DNA of 64,000 nt. Origin: Comamonadaceae bacterium. GTDB lineage: Bacteria; Pseudomonadota; Gammaproteobacteria; Burkholderiales; Burkholderiaceae_C. Within the stretch, counting starts at the first letter, position 1. Each line of letters starts with the position of its first letter. Location: NCBI GenBank assembly GCA_027484575.1, contig JAIXSQ010000007.1:620001-684000 (forward strand). The letters run 5' to 3'. Made by a program: the position numbers and the translations under genes. Of the stretch, positions 49,802-58,367 are shown in pieces. The notes below the pieces were generated by a model. That model made no database searches. It saw only the letters and a program-made list of their open reading frames with translations, and was not told where the DNA came from.

Positions 49802-51214
49802 ATGAAACGGCGCATCTTCATCTCCACCGGCACCGCCACCCTCGCATCCCTCGTCGCCGCCTGCGGCGGCGGTGGCGGCAGCGCCCCCGGCACCGACGTC
49901 GCGGCCGCCTCGGACCTCGAGGCCGAAGCCCGCCGCAAGCGCACCACCACCTCGCCGGCACCGGCCCCGGCGCCCGCGCCGGCGACCGACCCCGTGCAGA
50001 ACACACCGGCGCCCAGCGGCTCGGGTTATGCCTTCGGCTCGCGCAAGGACCTGTCCGGCGGCCGCTACCCGTACGGCATCCAGCCCAACAACTTCACGGC
50101 GGCCCAGATGGACCAGCGCGTGGGCGCCTGTTACGACGCCTGGAAGGCGGCCCGCCTGCGCCGCGCCCCGGCCTTCTACGCCTCCAGCGGCATCTACGCC
50201 GGCCAGACCATCAGCGACGGCTGGTACGTGGCGTTCGGCAACGGCGGCTGCGTCTCCGAGGGCATCGGCTACGGCATGCTGATCACCGTGGTGATGGCCG
50301 GCTACGACGGCGGCGCCAAGGCGCTGTTCGACGGGCTGTTCCGCGTGGCCCGCGGCCGCCCCGCGTCCAACATGCCCACCACGGCGGGCGCCAACCGCTA
50401 CCTGCACGAGTGGAAGCTCGACGGCGCGATGAACAGCGCCGGCGGCGGCTGGAACGCCTCGGACGGCGACCTGGACATCGCCCTGGCCCTGCTGATGGCC
50501 GACCGCCAGTGGGGCTCGGCCTCGGGCATCAACTACCGCCAGGAGGCGATCGCCACCATCAACGCGATGAAGGCAGTGAACTTCCGCGCCAGCGGCGAGC
50601 AGTACATGCCGCAGAACGTCAGCCGCACCAGCGACTACATGATCGGCCACTTCCGCTCCTTCAAGGCCGCCACCGGCGACACCTTCTGGGACCTGGCCAT
50701 CGCCCGCTCGGCCGCGCTGGTGACCACGGTGACCAACGGGTACTCGCCGGCGGCGCGCCTGCAGCCCGGCTTCATCTACGACCCGGCCGGCACGCCGCGT
50801 CCCGACAACGTCGCCCACGTGGACGGCTCGGGCGTCGAGGGGCTGTACGACCAGAACGCGGTGCGCAACCCGTGGCGCTGGGGCACCGACTACCTGTGGT
50901 CGGGCGACGCCACCTGGGGCGGCTTCGCGCGCGACATCAACGCGACGCTCAAGGCCGACTGCGGCGGCAACCCCAACAACACCTGCTACCAGTACAACCT
51001 GAACGGCACGGGCGCCTCGGTGCGCTACTTCTCCACCACCGCCTGCGGCGGCATGCTGGTGGGCGCCATGTGCGATGCCGGCCAGCAGAGCTGGGTCAAC
51101 CAGATCTTCAGCCAGGGCTCCACGGTGGGCGGCGGCTTCAGCACCGCCTACTACGAGAGCGAACTGATCCTGCTGCCGCTGATCGTGGCCTCGGGCAACT
51201 GGTGGCGCCCGTGA
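49802..51214 (+). CDS. Glycoside hydrolase family 8 lipoprotein (endoglucanase-like)
   Basis: This 470-residue secreted enzyme starts with MKRRIFISTGTATLASLVAAC, which combines a twin-arginine-like motif with a lipobox. A Pro/Ala linker lies at residues 50-75. The GH8 (alpha/alpha)6 domain has the general-acid Glu at about residue 153 (SEGIGYGML), the DGDLDIALALLMADRQWG block carrying the conserved Asp pair, and a C-terminal STAYYESELILLPLI segment. GH8 members cut beta-1,4-glucans, xylan or chitosan and include BcsZ of cellulose synthesis. No cellulose synthase genes are adjacent, so this is a stand-alone surface enzyme. The start at 49802 fits the signal peptide. Confidence 0.9.
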   Translation: MKRRIFISTGTATLASLVAACGGGGGSAPGTDVAAASDLEAEARRKRTTTSPAPAPAPAPATDPVQNTPAPSGSGYAFGSRKDLSGGRYPYGIQPNNFTAAQMDQRVGACYDAWKAARLRRAPAFYASSGIYAGQTISDGWYVAFGNGGCVSEGIGYGMLITVVMAGYDGGAKALFDGLFRVARGRPASNMPTTAGANRYLHEWKLDGAMNSAGGGWNASDGDLDIALALLMADRQWGSASGINYRQEAIATINAMKAVNFRASGEQYMPQNVSRTSDYMIGHFRSFKAATGDTFWDLAIARSAALVTTVTNGYSPAARLQPGFIYDPAGTPRPDNVAHVDGSGVEGLYDQNAVRNPWRWGTDYLWSGDATWGGFARDINATLKADCGGNPNNTCYQYNLNGTGASVRYFSTTACGGMLVGAMCDAGQQSWVNQIFSQGSTVGGGFSTAYYESELILLPLIVASGNWWRP

Positions 51215-51234
51215 GGCGGCGCGCCTGATCGTGG

Positions 51235-51336
51235 ATGCCCGCCTGCGCGGGCATGACGGCCCCCTCCCGTCGTCCCCGCCCAGGCGGGGACCCACGCATG
51301 ACGACCATGCCTGGTCGTGGTGACCCGCCTGCGCGG
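51235..51336. repeat. REP-like palindrome cluster
   Basis: Four hairpins follow the GH8 gene: ATGCCCGC/GCGGGCAT at 51235-51254, GTCCCCGCC/GGCGGGGAC at 51272-51291, ACGACCA/TGGTCGT at 51301-51318, and an imperfect copy near 51323-51338. The first two match units between paaD and paaE at 30231-30299. They sit between convergent genes and could end transcription. Confidence 0.85.
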
Positions 51337-51364
51337 GCAGGACGGCCCCGCCGGTGGGTCGTCC

Positions 51365-52549
51365 TCAGTGCAGCGCCTCGACGATGGTGACGTTGGCCAT
51401 GCCGCCGCCCTCGCACATGGTCTGCAGTCCGTAGCGGCCGCGGCGTGCGCGCAGCACGCCCAGCAGCGTGCACATCAGCCGCGCACCGCTGGCCCCCAGG
51501 GGATGCCCCAGCGCGATCGCACCACCGTGCACGTTCAGCCGCGCCGGGTCGGCGCCGGTGGCCTTCAGCCAGGCCAGCGGCACCGGCGCGAAGGCCTCGT
51601 TGACCTCGTAGGCGTCGATGTCGCCGATGCGCAGGCCGGCCTTGCGCAGCGCCGCCGCGGTGGCCGCCAGTGGCGCCTCGAGCATCACCACCGGGTCGCC
51701 GCCCAGCACCGACAGGTGGTGGATGCGCGCCAGCGGCTTGAGGCCGTGCACCCGGACCGCCGCCTCGCTGGCCACCAGCACCCCGGCCGCGCCGTCGGCG
51801 ATCTGGCTGGCGTTGGCGGCGCTGATCACGCCGCCTTCCTGCAGCAGCTTGACGCCGCCGATCCCCTCGGCGGTCGCATCGAAGCGGATGCCCTCGTCCA
51901 CGCGGTGCGGCTCGGCGCCGGGCCCCTGCTCGCCGGCCTTCCAGGCCGCCACGGGCAGGATCTCGGCCGCGAAGGCACCCGCCTCGGTGGCCGCCTTCGC
52001 GCGGCGGTGGCTGTCCAGCGCGTAGGCATCGAGCTGCGCGCGGTCGAAGCCGTGCTTGCGCGCCAGCATCTCGGCGCCCATGAACTGGCTGAACTCGATG
52101 CCCGGGTAGCGCTGCTGCATCCGCGGGGACATGGAGGTGCCCAGGCCCGCCTTGCGGGGCAGCTCGCTGCTGGTGAACATGGGCACGCGGCTCATGCTCT
52201 CGACGCCGGCGGCGATCACCAGGTCCTGCGTGCCCGACAGCACGGCCTGGGCCGCGAAGTGCAGCGCCTGCTGCGACGAACCGCACTGCCGGTCGATCGA
52301 GGTGGCCGGCACCGACTCGGGCAGCCGCGAGGCCAGCACCGCATTGCGGGCCACGTTGGTCGACTGCTCGCCCACCTGGCTGACGCAGCCCATCAGCACG
52401 TCGTCGATGGCGGCCGGGTCCACCCCGGTGCGGTCGAGCAGGGCATCGAGCACCTCGGCGCCCAGGTCGGCGGGATGCCAGCCCGAGAGGCGGCCGTTGC
52501 GGCGGCCGGCGGCGGTGCGCACGGCGCTGACGATGTAGGCGGTGGACAT
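51365..52549 (-). CDS. Acetyl-CoA C-acyltransferase (thiolase)
   Basis: This 394-residue thiolase has its nucleophilic Cys in SIDRQCGSSQQALHFAAQAV (near residue 89), the VNEAFAPVPLAWLKATGADP loop, the catalytic His in GGAIALGHPLGASGARL and the second Cys in MCEGGGMAN. It cleaves 3-ketoacyl-CoA or condenses two acetyl-CoA. The lack of adjacent fatty-acid oxidation genes leaves the pathway open; polyhydroxybutyrate synthesis, lipid or aromatic catabolism all fit. The ATG at 52549 has an AGGAG site. A CCTAGGGTGAACCC motif lies about 70 bp upstream. Confidence 0.95.
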   Translation of the reverse strand: MSTAYIVSAVRTAAGRRNGRLSGWHPADLGAEVLDALLDRTGVDPAAIDDVLMGCVSQVGEQSTNVARNAVLASRLPESVPATSIDRQCGSSQQALHFAAQAVLSGTQDLVIAAGVESMSRVPMFTSSELPRKAGLGTSMSPRMQQRYPGIEFSQFMGAEMLARKHGFDRAQLDAYALDSHRRAKAATEAGAFAAEILPVAAWKAGEQGPGAEPHRVDEGIRFDATAEGIGGVKLLQEGGVISAANASQIADGAAGVLVASEAAVRVHGLKPLARIHHLSVLGGDPVVMLEAPLAATAAALRKAGLRIGDIDAYEVNEAFAPVPLAWLKATGADPARLNVHGGAIALGHPLGASGARLMCTLLGVLRARRGRYGLQTMCEGGGMANVTIVEALH

Positions 52550-52619
52550 GCGGGTCTCCTGGAGGATCGGCGGGGGCCCGGACACCGGCCCCTCTGCGCC
52601 GATCATCCGCGATCCCGGC

Positions 52620-52633
52620 CCTAGGGTGAACCC
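52620..52633. promoter_or_regulatory. CCTAGGGTGAACCC motif upstream of thiolase gene
   Basis: This 14-base motif differs at one base from the copy at 48124-48137. It lies 71 bp before the thiolase start (minus strand) and 60 bp before the lectin-like lipoprotein gene. Shared control of the P450 and thiolase genes is suggested by motif and spacing. Confidence 0.4.
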
Positions 52634-52692
52634 GGTGGGCCGTTGCCAGCCCAGCCGGTGCAATACGCCTTCCACCCAACGGAGACTCACGC

Positions 52693-53367
52693 ATGCGCAC
52701 GATCCGCACCGCCACCCTGCTGGCAACCGCCGTCCTGCTGGCCAGCTGCGCCAGCACCGGGCCCGGCCAGCCCATGGGCTTCTTCGTCACCAGCGTGGGC
52801 AGCGGCCGCGGCGCCGACCTGGGCGGGCTGGCCGGCGCCGACGCGCACTGCCAGAAGCTGGCCACGGCCGCGGGGGCGGGCGGCCGCACCTGGCGCGCCT
52901 ACCTCAGCGTGCCCCCCACCTTCCCCTCCCAGGCGAACCCGGCGGGCGTCGCCGCGGTGAACGCGCGCGACCGCATCGGCAAGGGGCCGTGGCACAACGC
53001 CAAGGGCGCGCTGATCGCGCGCGACGTCGACCATCTGCACGACGGCAACCACATCAGCAAGGAGACCGCGCTGGACGAGCGGGGCAACGTGGTCCGCGGC
53101 CGCGGCGACACGCCCAACGAGCACGACATCCTGACCGGCTCGCGCGCCGACGGCACCGCCTTCGCGCCGCAGACCGACACCACCTGCAAGGCGTGGACCA
53201 GCAGCACCGACGGCTCGGCCATCGTCGGCCACCACGACCGCACCGGTCCCATGCCCGAGAACTGGGCCAAGTCCTGGAACTTCTCGCACCAGAGCGCCGG
53301 CTGCAGCCAGGAAGCCCTGGTGCGCACCGGCGGCAGCGGCCGCTTCTACTGCTTCGCGGCGAACTGA
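52693..53367 (+). CDS. Lipoprotein with lectin/endostatin-like domain
   Basis: This 224-residue protein has a lipoprotein signal peptide (lipobox LLASC, cysteine at about residue 19). The mature part starts FFVTSVGSGRGADLGGLAGA, then DAHCQKLA, TWRAYLSVPPT and late segments DTTCKAWTSSTDGSA and GRFYCF. This cysteine/tryptophan layout is that of bacterial C-type-lectin/endostatin-like proteins, often annotated as lectins. Sugar binding is unproven. The ATG at 52693 has an ACGGAG site upstream. It is divergent from the thiolase gene. A terminator-like hairpin just after it has its T-run on the opposite strand and serves the fds side. Confidence 0.75.
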   Translation: MRTIRTATLLATAVLLASCASTGPGQPMGFFVTSVGSGRGADLGGLAGADAHCQKLATAAGAGGRTWRAYLSVPPTFPSQANPAGVAAVNARDRIGKGPWHNAKGALIARDVDHLHDGNHISKETALDERGNVVRGRGDTPNEHDILTGSRADGTAFAPQTDTTCKAWTSSTDGSAIVGHHDRTGPMPENWAKSWNFSHQSAGCSQEALVRTGGSGRFYCFAAN

Positions 53368-53372
53368 CAGCG

Positions 53373-53404
53373 AAAAAAAGCCCGCCGGTTTGGAGCCGGC
53401 GGGC
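53373..53404 (-). terminator. Rho-independent terminator on the minus strand
   Basis: Perfect 9-bp arms GCCCGCCGG / CCGGCGGGC (53380-53388 and 53396-53404) are followed, on the minus strand, by seven Ts (53379-53373). This is a textbook intrinsic terminator for transcription coming from fdsA, 228 bp past its stop codon, or from a separate transcript in the gap. The stem also follows the lipoprotein stop and could end plus-strand transcription weakly. Confidence 0.9.
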
Positions 53405-53632
53405 CAGTTGGGCAGCTGAGCCTGCCCATCCCCTTGAAGAACGTGCCGCGATGGTGCTGCCGCCGCCGAGCCAAAAGCTGTTTGCGGAAGTAACTCGTGC
53501 AGCAAGCCTTGTCGGGGCGGCCGGTGTTCTCACACGTGGTTGCGGTTCGCAGGGAAGATTTCACAGATCGGGCGCCGCCCGCGGTGACGGCGGGGCGACG
53601 CACCGGGCCGGCGGGCGTGGCTGGCCAGGCGC
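53405..53632. other. Non-coding segment between terminator and fdsA
   Basis: This 228-bp stretch has no supportable gene; in particular no FdsC- or FdsD-like frame is seen on the minus strand. Part of it (about 53468-53500 and 53530-53570) is clearly less GC-rich than its surroundings. With the terminator at one end it could be a long 3' untranslated region or a small RNA on the minus strand. Confidence 0.4.
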
Positions 53633-56497
53633 TCAGGCGGGCGCGAGCGCACCCGTGCCGTACCCCGGCGCCGCCTGCACCACCCCGCCCCGCTCGATGC
53701 GCACCGCGCAGTACTTGAACTCCGGGATCTTGCCCACCGGGTCCAGCACCGGGTTGGTCAGCAGGTTGGCAGCCGCCTCGGCATAGGCGAAGGGCAGGAA
53801 CACCGCGCCCCGCGGCGTGCCGTCGTCGCGCCGCAGGTGCAGCGTGACGGCCCCGCGGCGCGAACGCAGCGTGGCCACGTCGCCCGGCGCCAGGCCCAGC
53901 GCCGCCAGGTCCTCGCCGTGCAGCGCCGCCGTGGGCAGCGGCTCGATGGCATCGAGCACCGCCGCCCGCCGGGTCATGCTGCCGGTGTGCCAGTGCTCCA
54001 GCTGGCGGCCCGTGATCAGCACGTTCGGGTACTCGGCATCGGGCGGCTCGGCGCCCGCCCGGTAGGCGGCTGGCACCAGCCGCAGGCGCCCGTCGGGCGT
54101 GGGGAAGCGGTCGCGGAACACCACCGGCTGGCCCGGGTCGTCCTCTGCGACACAGGGATAGGTCACCGCGCCCTCGCGCTCGAGCCGCTGCCACGAGATG
54201 CCGCCGATGGCCGCGTGCATGGCCTGGCGCATCTCCTCGTAGACCGCGGCCACCCCGGATTCGTCGCCGGGGTAGTCCCAGGCCAGGCCCAGGCCACGCG
54301 CCAGCTGCTGCAGGATCCACAGGTCCTGGCGGGCCTGGCCCGGCGGGTCGATGGCGCGCCGGCCCAGCTGCACCGTGCGGTCGGTGTTGGTCACGGTGCC
54401 GGTCTTCTCGGGCCAGGCCGAGGCCGGCAGCACCACGTCGGCCAGCCAGGCGGTCTCGGTCAGGAAGATGTCCTGCACCACCAGGTGGTCCAGGCTCGCC
54501 AGCGCCTGGCGCGCATGGGCCAGGTCGGGATCGCTCATCGCCGGGTTCTCGCCCATGACCAGCATGCCGCGGATGCGCGCCGGGTCGTCGGCGGGCCGCA
54601 GCGCCTGGCCCAGGATCTCCACCACGGTCAGGCCCGGGCGCGGATCCAGCGGTGTTCCCCACAGCCGCTCGAACCAGGCGCGCGCGGCGGCATCGTCGAC
54701 CCGCTGGTAATTGGGCAGCATCATCGGGATCAGGCCCGCGTCGCTGGCGCCCTGCACGTTGTTCTGGCCGCGCAGCGGGTGCAGCCCGGCGCCGGGCTTG
54801 CCCAGCTGGCCGCAGATCGCCGACAGCGCGATCAGGCAGCGCGCGTTGTCGGTCCCGTGCACGTGCTGGCTCACGCCCATGCCCCACAGGATCATCGCGC
54901 CGCGTGCGGTGGCGAAGGCGCGCGCGACCTCGCGCAGCGTGTCGGTCGGGATGCCGCACACGGCGGCCATCGCCTCGGGCGTGCAGCCGCGCACCGCCTC
55001 GCGCAGCGCCTCGACCTCGCGGGTGCGCTCGCGCACGAAGGCCTGGTCGGCCAGGCCCTCGGCCAGCACCACGTGGATCAGCGCATTGAGCAGCGCCACG
55101 TCGGTGTCGGGCCGGAACTGCAGCACGCGCCACGCATGCCGGGCCATGTCGGTCGCGCGGGGGTCGGCCAGCACGACCTTCGTGCCGCGCCGCGCCGCGT
55201 TCTTCATCCAGGTGGCGGCCACAGGATGGTTGCTGGTGGGGTTGGCGCCGATCACCAGCACCAGCTCGGCCTCGGCGACGTCGGCCACCGGGTTGCTCAC
55301 CGCGCCCGAGCCCACGCCCTCGAGCAGCGCGGCCACGCTGGAGGCGTGGCACAGCCGCGTGCAGTGGTCGACGTTGTTGGAGCCGAAGCCGGTGCGTACC
55401 AGCTTCTGGAACAGGTAGGCCTCCTCGTTCGTGCCCTTGGCCGAGCCGAAGCCGGCCAGCGCCTGCGGCCCGTGCGCGTCGCGCAGCCGCGCCAGGCCAC
55501 CCGCGGCGAGCGCCAGCGCCTCGTCCCAGCTGGCCTCGCGGAACACGCTGCGCCAGTCCTCGGGCCGCGCGCGGTCCTGCCAGTCCTTGGGCGCGTCGGC
55601 GCGCCGCACCAGCGGCACCGCCAGGCGCTGCGAATGGTGCGCGTAGTCGAAGCCGAAGCGGCCCTTCACGCACAGGCGGCCGTGGTTGGCCGGGCCGTCG
55701 CGGCCCTCGACGGCGACGATGCGCTCGCCCTTGACCTGGTAGGTCAGCTGGCAGCCCACGCCGCAGAACGGGCAGACCGAGTCGACGCGGCGGTCCACCT
55801 TCTGCGATCCCAGCAAGGACCTGGGCATCAGCGCGCCGGTCGGACAGGCCTGCACGCATTCGCCGCAGGCCACGCAGGTGCTGGCGCCCATCGGATCGCC
55901 CAGGTCGAAGACGATCTGCGCCGCGTTGCCGCGCCGGGCCATCCCGATCACGTCGTTGGCCTGCTCCTCGCGGCAGGCCCGCACGCAGCGGGTGCACTGG
56001 ATGCAGGCATCCAGGTTCACCGCCATCGCAGGATGCGACAGGTCGGGCGCGACGGCCTCGCGCCGCAGCGCCTGCAATGCGGGCCGGGGCTCCACGCCCA
56101 GGCGCGCGGCCCAGGCCGACAGCTCGCCGTGCTCACCGGCCCCGGGGCCTGCGGCCACGGCGGGGTCGGCGTCGTTCCACTTCTGGCCCCGCGCGGGCAT
56201 CTCGGCCAGCAGCAGCTCGAGCACCAGCGCGCGGCTCCTGCGCGCGCGCTCGCTGTCGACCCGCACGTCCAGGCCCGGCGTGACGGCGCGGCAGCAGCTG
56301 GCCGCCAGCGCCCGCTCGCCGCCGACCTCGACCACGCAGGCGCGGCAGTTGCCGTCGGGCCGCAGCCCGTCGGCATGGCACAGGGTGGGGATCTCGCGGC
56401 CCAGCCGGCGGGCCGCCTGCAGCACGGTCTCGCCGGGGGCCGCCTGCGCCGGCGCCCCGTCGAGCAGGAAGTCGATCGCGGGCAGGTCAGATTTCAT
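53633..56497 (-). CDS. fdsA: NAD-dependent formate dehydrogenase alpha subunit
   Basis: This 954-residue molybdenum enzyme oxidises formate to CO2. An N-terminal 2Fe-2S domain (cysteines from CHADGLRPDGNCRAC) is followed by a His/Cys cluster region and two 4Fe-4S clusters (CIQCTRCVRAC and CVACGECVQACPTG). A further 4Fe-4S motif CPFCGVGC opens the bis-MGD catalytic domain. The molybdenum ligand is Cys at about residue 383 in CTRLCHASSVA, with the adjacent His conserved. The C-terminal dinucleotide-binding domain begins near residue 830 (NVLITGRQLEHWHTGSMTRR). Its start overlaps the fdsB gene by 11 bp. All cofactor ligands are present. Confidence 0.95.
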   Translation of the reverse strand: MKSDLPAIDFLLDGAPAQAAPGETVLQAARRLGREIPTLCHADGLRPDGNCRACVVEVGGERALAASCCRAVTPGLDVRVDSERARRSRALVLELLLAEMPARGQKWNDADPAVAAGPGAGEHGELSAWAARLGVEPRPALQALRREAVAPDLSHPAMAVNLDACIQCTRCVRACREEQANDVIGMARRGNAAQIVFDLGDPMGASTCVACGECVQACPTGALMPRSLLGSQKVDRRVDSVCPFCGVGCQLTYQVKGERIVAVEGRDGPANHGRLCVKGRFGFDYAHHSQRLAVPLVRRADAPKDWQDRARPEDWRSVFREASWDEALALAAGGLARLRDAHGPQALAGFGSAKGTNEEAYLFQKLVRTGFGSNNVDHCTRLCHASSVAALLEGVGSGAVSNPVADVAEAELVLVIGANPTSNHPVAATWMKNAARRGTKVVLADPRATDMARHAWRVLQFRPDTDVALLNALIHVVLAEGLADQAFVRERTREVEALREAVRGCTPEAMAAVCGIPTDTLREVARAFATARGAMILWGMGVSQHVHGTDNARCLIALSAICGQLGKPGAGLHPLRGQNNVQGASDAGLIPMMLPNYQRVDDAAARAWFERLWGTPLDPRPGLTVVEILGQALRPADDPARIRGMLVMGENPAMSDPDLAHARQALASLDHLVVQDIFLTETAWLADVVLPASAWPEKTGTVTNTDRTVQLGRRAIDPPGQARQDLWILQQLARGLGLAWDYPGDESGVAAVYEEMRQAMHAAIGGISWQRLEREGAVTYPCVAEDDPGQPVVFRDRFPTPDGRLRLVPAAYRAGAEPPDAEYPNVLITGRQLEHWHTGSMTRRAAVLDAIEPLPTAALHGEDLAALGLAPGDVATLRSRRGAVTLHLRRDDGTPRGAVFLPFAYAEAAANLLTNPVLDPVGKIPEFKYCAVRIERGGVVQAAPGYGTGALAPA

Positions 56498-58274
56498 GGG
56501 GGAAGTGCGTGGTGACGCAGCGGATCGGGTTGGGGGCGGCCTGTCCCAGGCCGCAGATCGAGGCGTCGGCCATCACCGTGGCCAGGTCGGCGAGCGTCGC
56601 GGCGTCCCAGCGCGGCGCTTCCATCAGCCGCGCCGCCTTGTCGGTGCCGACACGGCAGGGCGTGCACTGGCCGCAGCTCTCGTGCGCCAGGAAGCGCATC
56701 ACGTTCAGCGCGGCGTCGCGCGCGCGGTCGTGCTGCGACAGCACCACCACCGCGGCCGAGCCGATGAAGCAGCCGTGCGGCTGCAGGGTGTCGAAGTCCA
56801 GCGGCAGGTCGGCCAGGGCGGCCGGCAGGATGCCGCCGGAGGCCCCACCGGGCAGGTAGGCGTAGAGCTGGTGGCCCTCGGCCATGCCGCCGCAGTACTC
56901 GGCGACCAGTTCGCGCACGGTGATGCCGGCCGGCGCCAGCTTGACCCCGGGTTCGCGCACCCGGCCGCTGACGCTGTAGGCCCGCAGCCCCTGGCGGCCG
57001 TGGCGGCCGAAGCCGGCGAACCACTGCGGCCCGCGCTCGACGATGTCGCGCACCCAGTACAGGGTCTCCAGGTTGTGGGCCAGCGTGGGCCGGCCGAACA
57101 GGCCGACCTGCGCGATGTAGGGCGGCCGCAGCCGCGGCTCGCCGCGCCGGCCCTCGATGCTCTCGAGCATGGCCGACTCCTCGCCGCAGACGTAGGCCCC
57201 GGCGCCGCGGCGCAGCTGGAGGCGCGGCAGCGGGCACGGGGGGTCGGCCGCGAGCGCCGCCAGCGCCTGCTGCAGCAGCACGCGGGCGTGGTGGTACTCG
57301 TCGCGCAGGTACAGCACCACGTCGTCGCAGCCCACCACCTGGGCGGCGACGAGCACGCCTTCCAGGAAGCGGTGGGGGTCGCGCTCGAGCCAGGTGCGGT
57401 CCTTGAACGTGCCCGGCTCGCCCTCGTCGATGTTGACGGCCAGCCAGCGCGGGCCGGGCTGGCCGCGCACGATGCGCCACTTGCGCCCGGCCGGAAAGCC
57501 CGCGCCGCCCAGGCCGCGCAGGCCCGCATGCTCCAGTGCCTGCAGCACCGTCTCCGGGTCGACATGGCCGGCGGCCAGTGCGGCCGGCAAGGCATAGCCG
57601 CCGCCGGCGCGGTAAGTGTCCAGCGGCGTGGCCGTGGGCGGGCCCTCGTCGCCGCGGGTCACCGCGCGCCCGGCGAAATCGGCCGGCGCGAAGGCACCGC
57701 CGGGCTGCGGCGCCTGCGCGCTGCAGGCCGCGCGCCCGGTGGCCGCCTTGGCCGCGACCGCCTCGGCCGTGGCATGCACCACCACCTGCTGGTGCACGGC
57801 CACGGCGGGCGCCTGCTCGCAGCGGCCGATGCAGGGTGCGGCTTCCAGCCGCACCGCGCGGCCCAGCAGCGCCGGCAGCCGCGCCAGCAGGTCCTGTGCG
57901 CCGGCCAGGCTGCACGAGAGCCCGTCGCACACGCGCACGACCAGTTCGGGCACGTCGGCGCCAGCCGGCACGACGTGGAAGTGGTGGTAGAAGCTCGCGA
58001 CTTCGGCCACCTCGGCCATCGGCCGGTTCAGCAGCTTGGCGAGCGCGACCAGGTGCGGCTCGCGCAGCGCACCCACCGCATCGTTGAGGGCATGCAGCTG
58101 CTCGATCAGCAGGTCGCGTGGCCAGCCCCCGGCAGGCATCGGGCCCAGCAGGGCGGCGACCTCGGCCAGGGCTGCCTCATCCGCTTGGCGGCCCTTGGGC
58201 CGCGCGGCACGGCGGATGCGCTCGCGCAGCGCGTCGGGGCTGGCCAGCACGGCCGTGTGGTTGGTCGCGGTCAT
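56487..58274 (-). CDS. fdsB: Formate dehydrogenase NuoE/NuoF-fused subunit (FdsG-FdsB fusion)
   Basis: This 595-residue protein combines a NuoE-like thioredoxin-fold 2Fe-2S domain (residues 1-165; cysteines in VCDGLSCSL and CIGRCEQAP) with a NuoF-like domain. The latter carries FMN (GLGGAGFPAGRKW near residue 235), NAD and a 4Fe-4S cluster (ESCGQCTPCRVGT with the last Cys in ICGLGQ). It passes electrons from FdsA to NAD+. In many relatives FdsG and FdsB are separate; here they are one chain. The ATG at 58274 is chosen; the frame is open 39 bp further. It precedes fdsA with an 11-bp overlap. Confidence 0.93.
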   Translation of the reverse strand: MTATNHTAVLASPDALRERIRRAARPKGRQADEAALAEVAALLGPMPAGGWPRDLLIEQLHALNDAVGALREPHLVALAKLLNRPMAEVAEVASFYHHFHVVPAGADVPELVVRVCDGLSCSLAGAQDLLARLPALLGRAVRLEAAPCIGRCEQAPAVAVHQQVVVHATAEAVAAKAATGRAACSAQAPQPGGAFAPADFAGRAVTRGDEGPPTATPLDTYRAGGGYALPAALAAGHVDPETVLQALEHAGLRGLGGAGFPAGRKWRIVRGQPGPRWLAVNIDEGEPGTFKDRTWLERDPHRFLEGVLVAAQVVGCDDVVLYLRDEYHHARVLLQQALAALAADPPCPLPRLQLRRGAGAYVCGEESAMLESIEGRRGEPRLRPPYIAQVGLFGRPTLAHNLETLYWVRDIVERGPQWFAGFGRHGRQGLRAYSVSGRVREPGVKLAPAGITVRELVAEYCGGMAEGHQLYAYLPGGASGGILPAALADLPLDFDTLQPHGCFIGSAAVVVLSQHDRARDAALNVMRFLAHESCGQCTPCRVGTDKAARLMEAPRWDAATLADLATVMADASICGLGQAAPNPIRCVTTHFPHEI

Positions 58275-58367
58275 CGGGCCGGCAGTGTCGGCAGCCGCCG
58301 CGCCCGGCGTCAAATCAGTTCGGGTGATGCGGCGATTCGGTGGCTGAATCGCGGCGACCGGCGTGGC

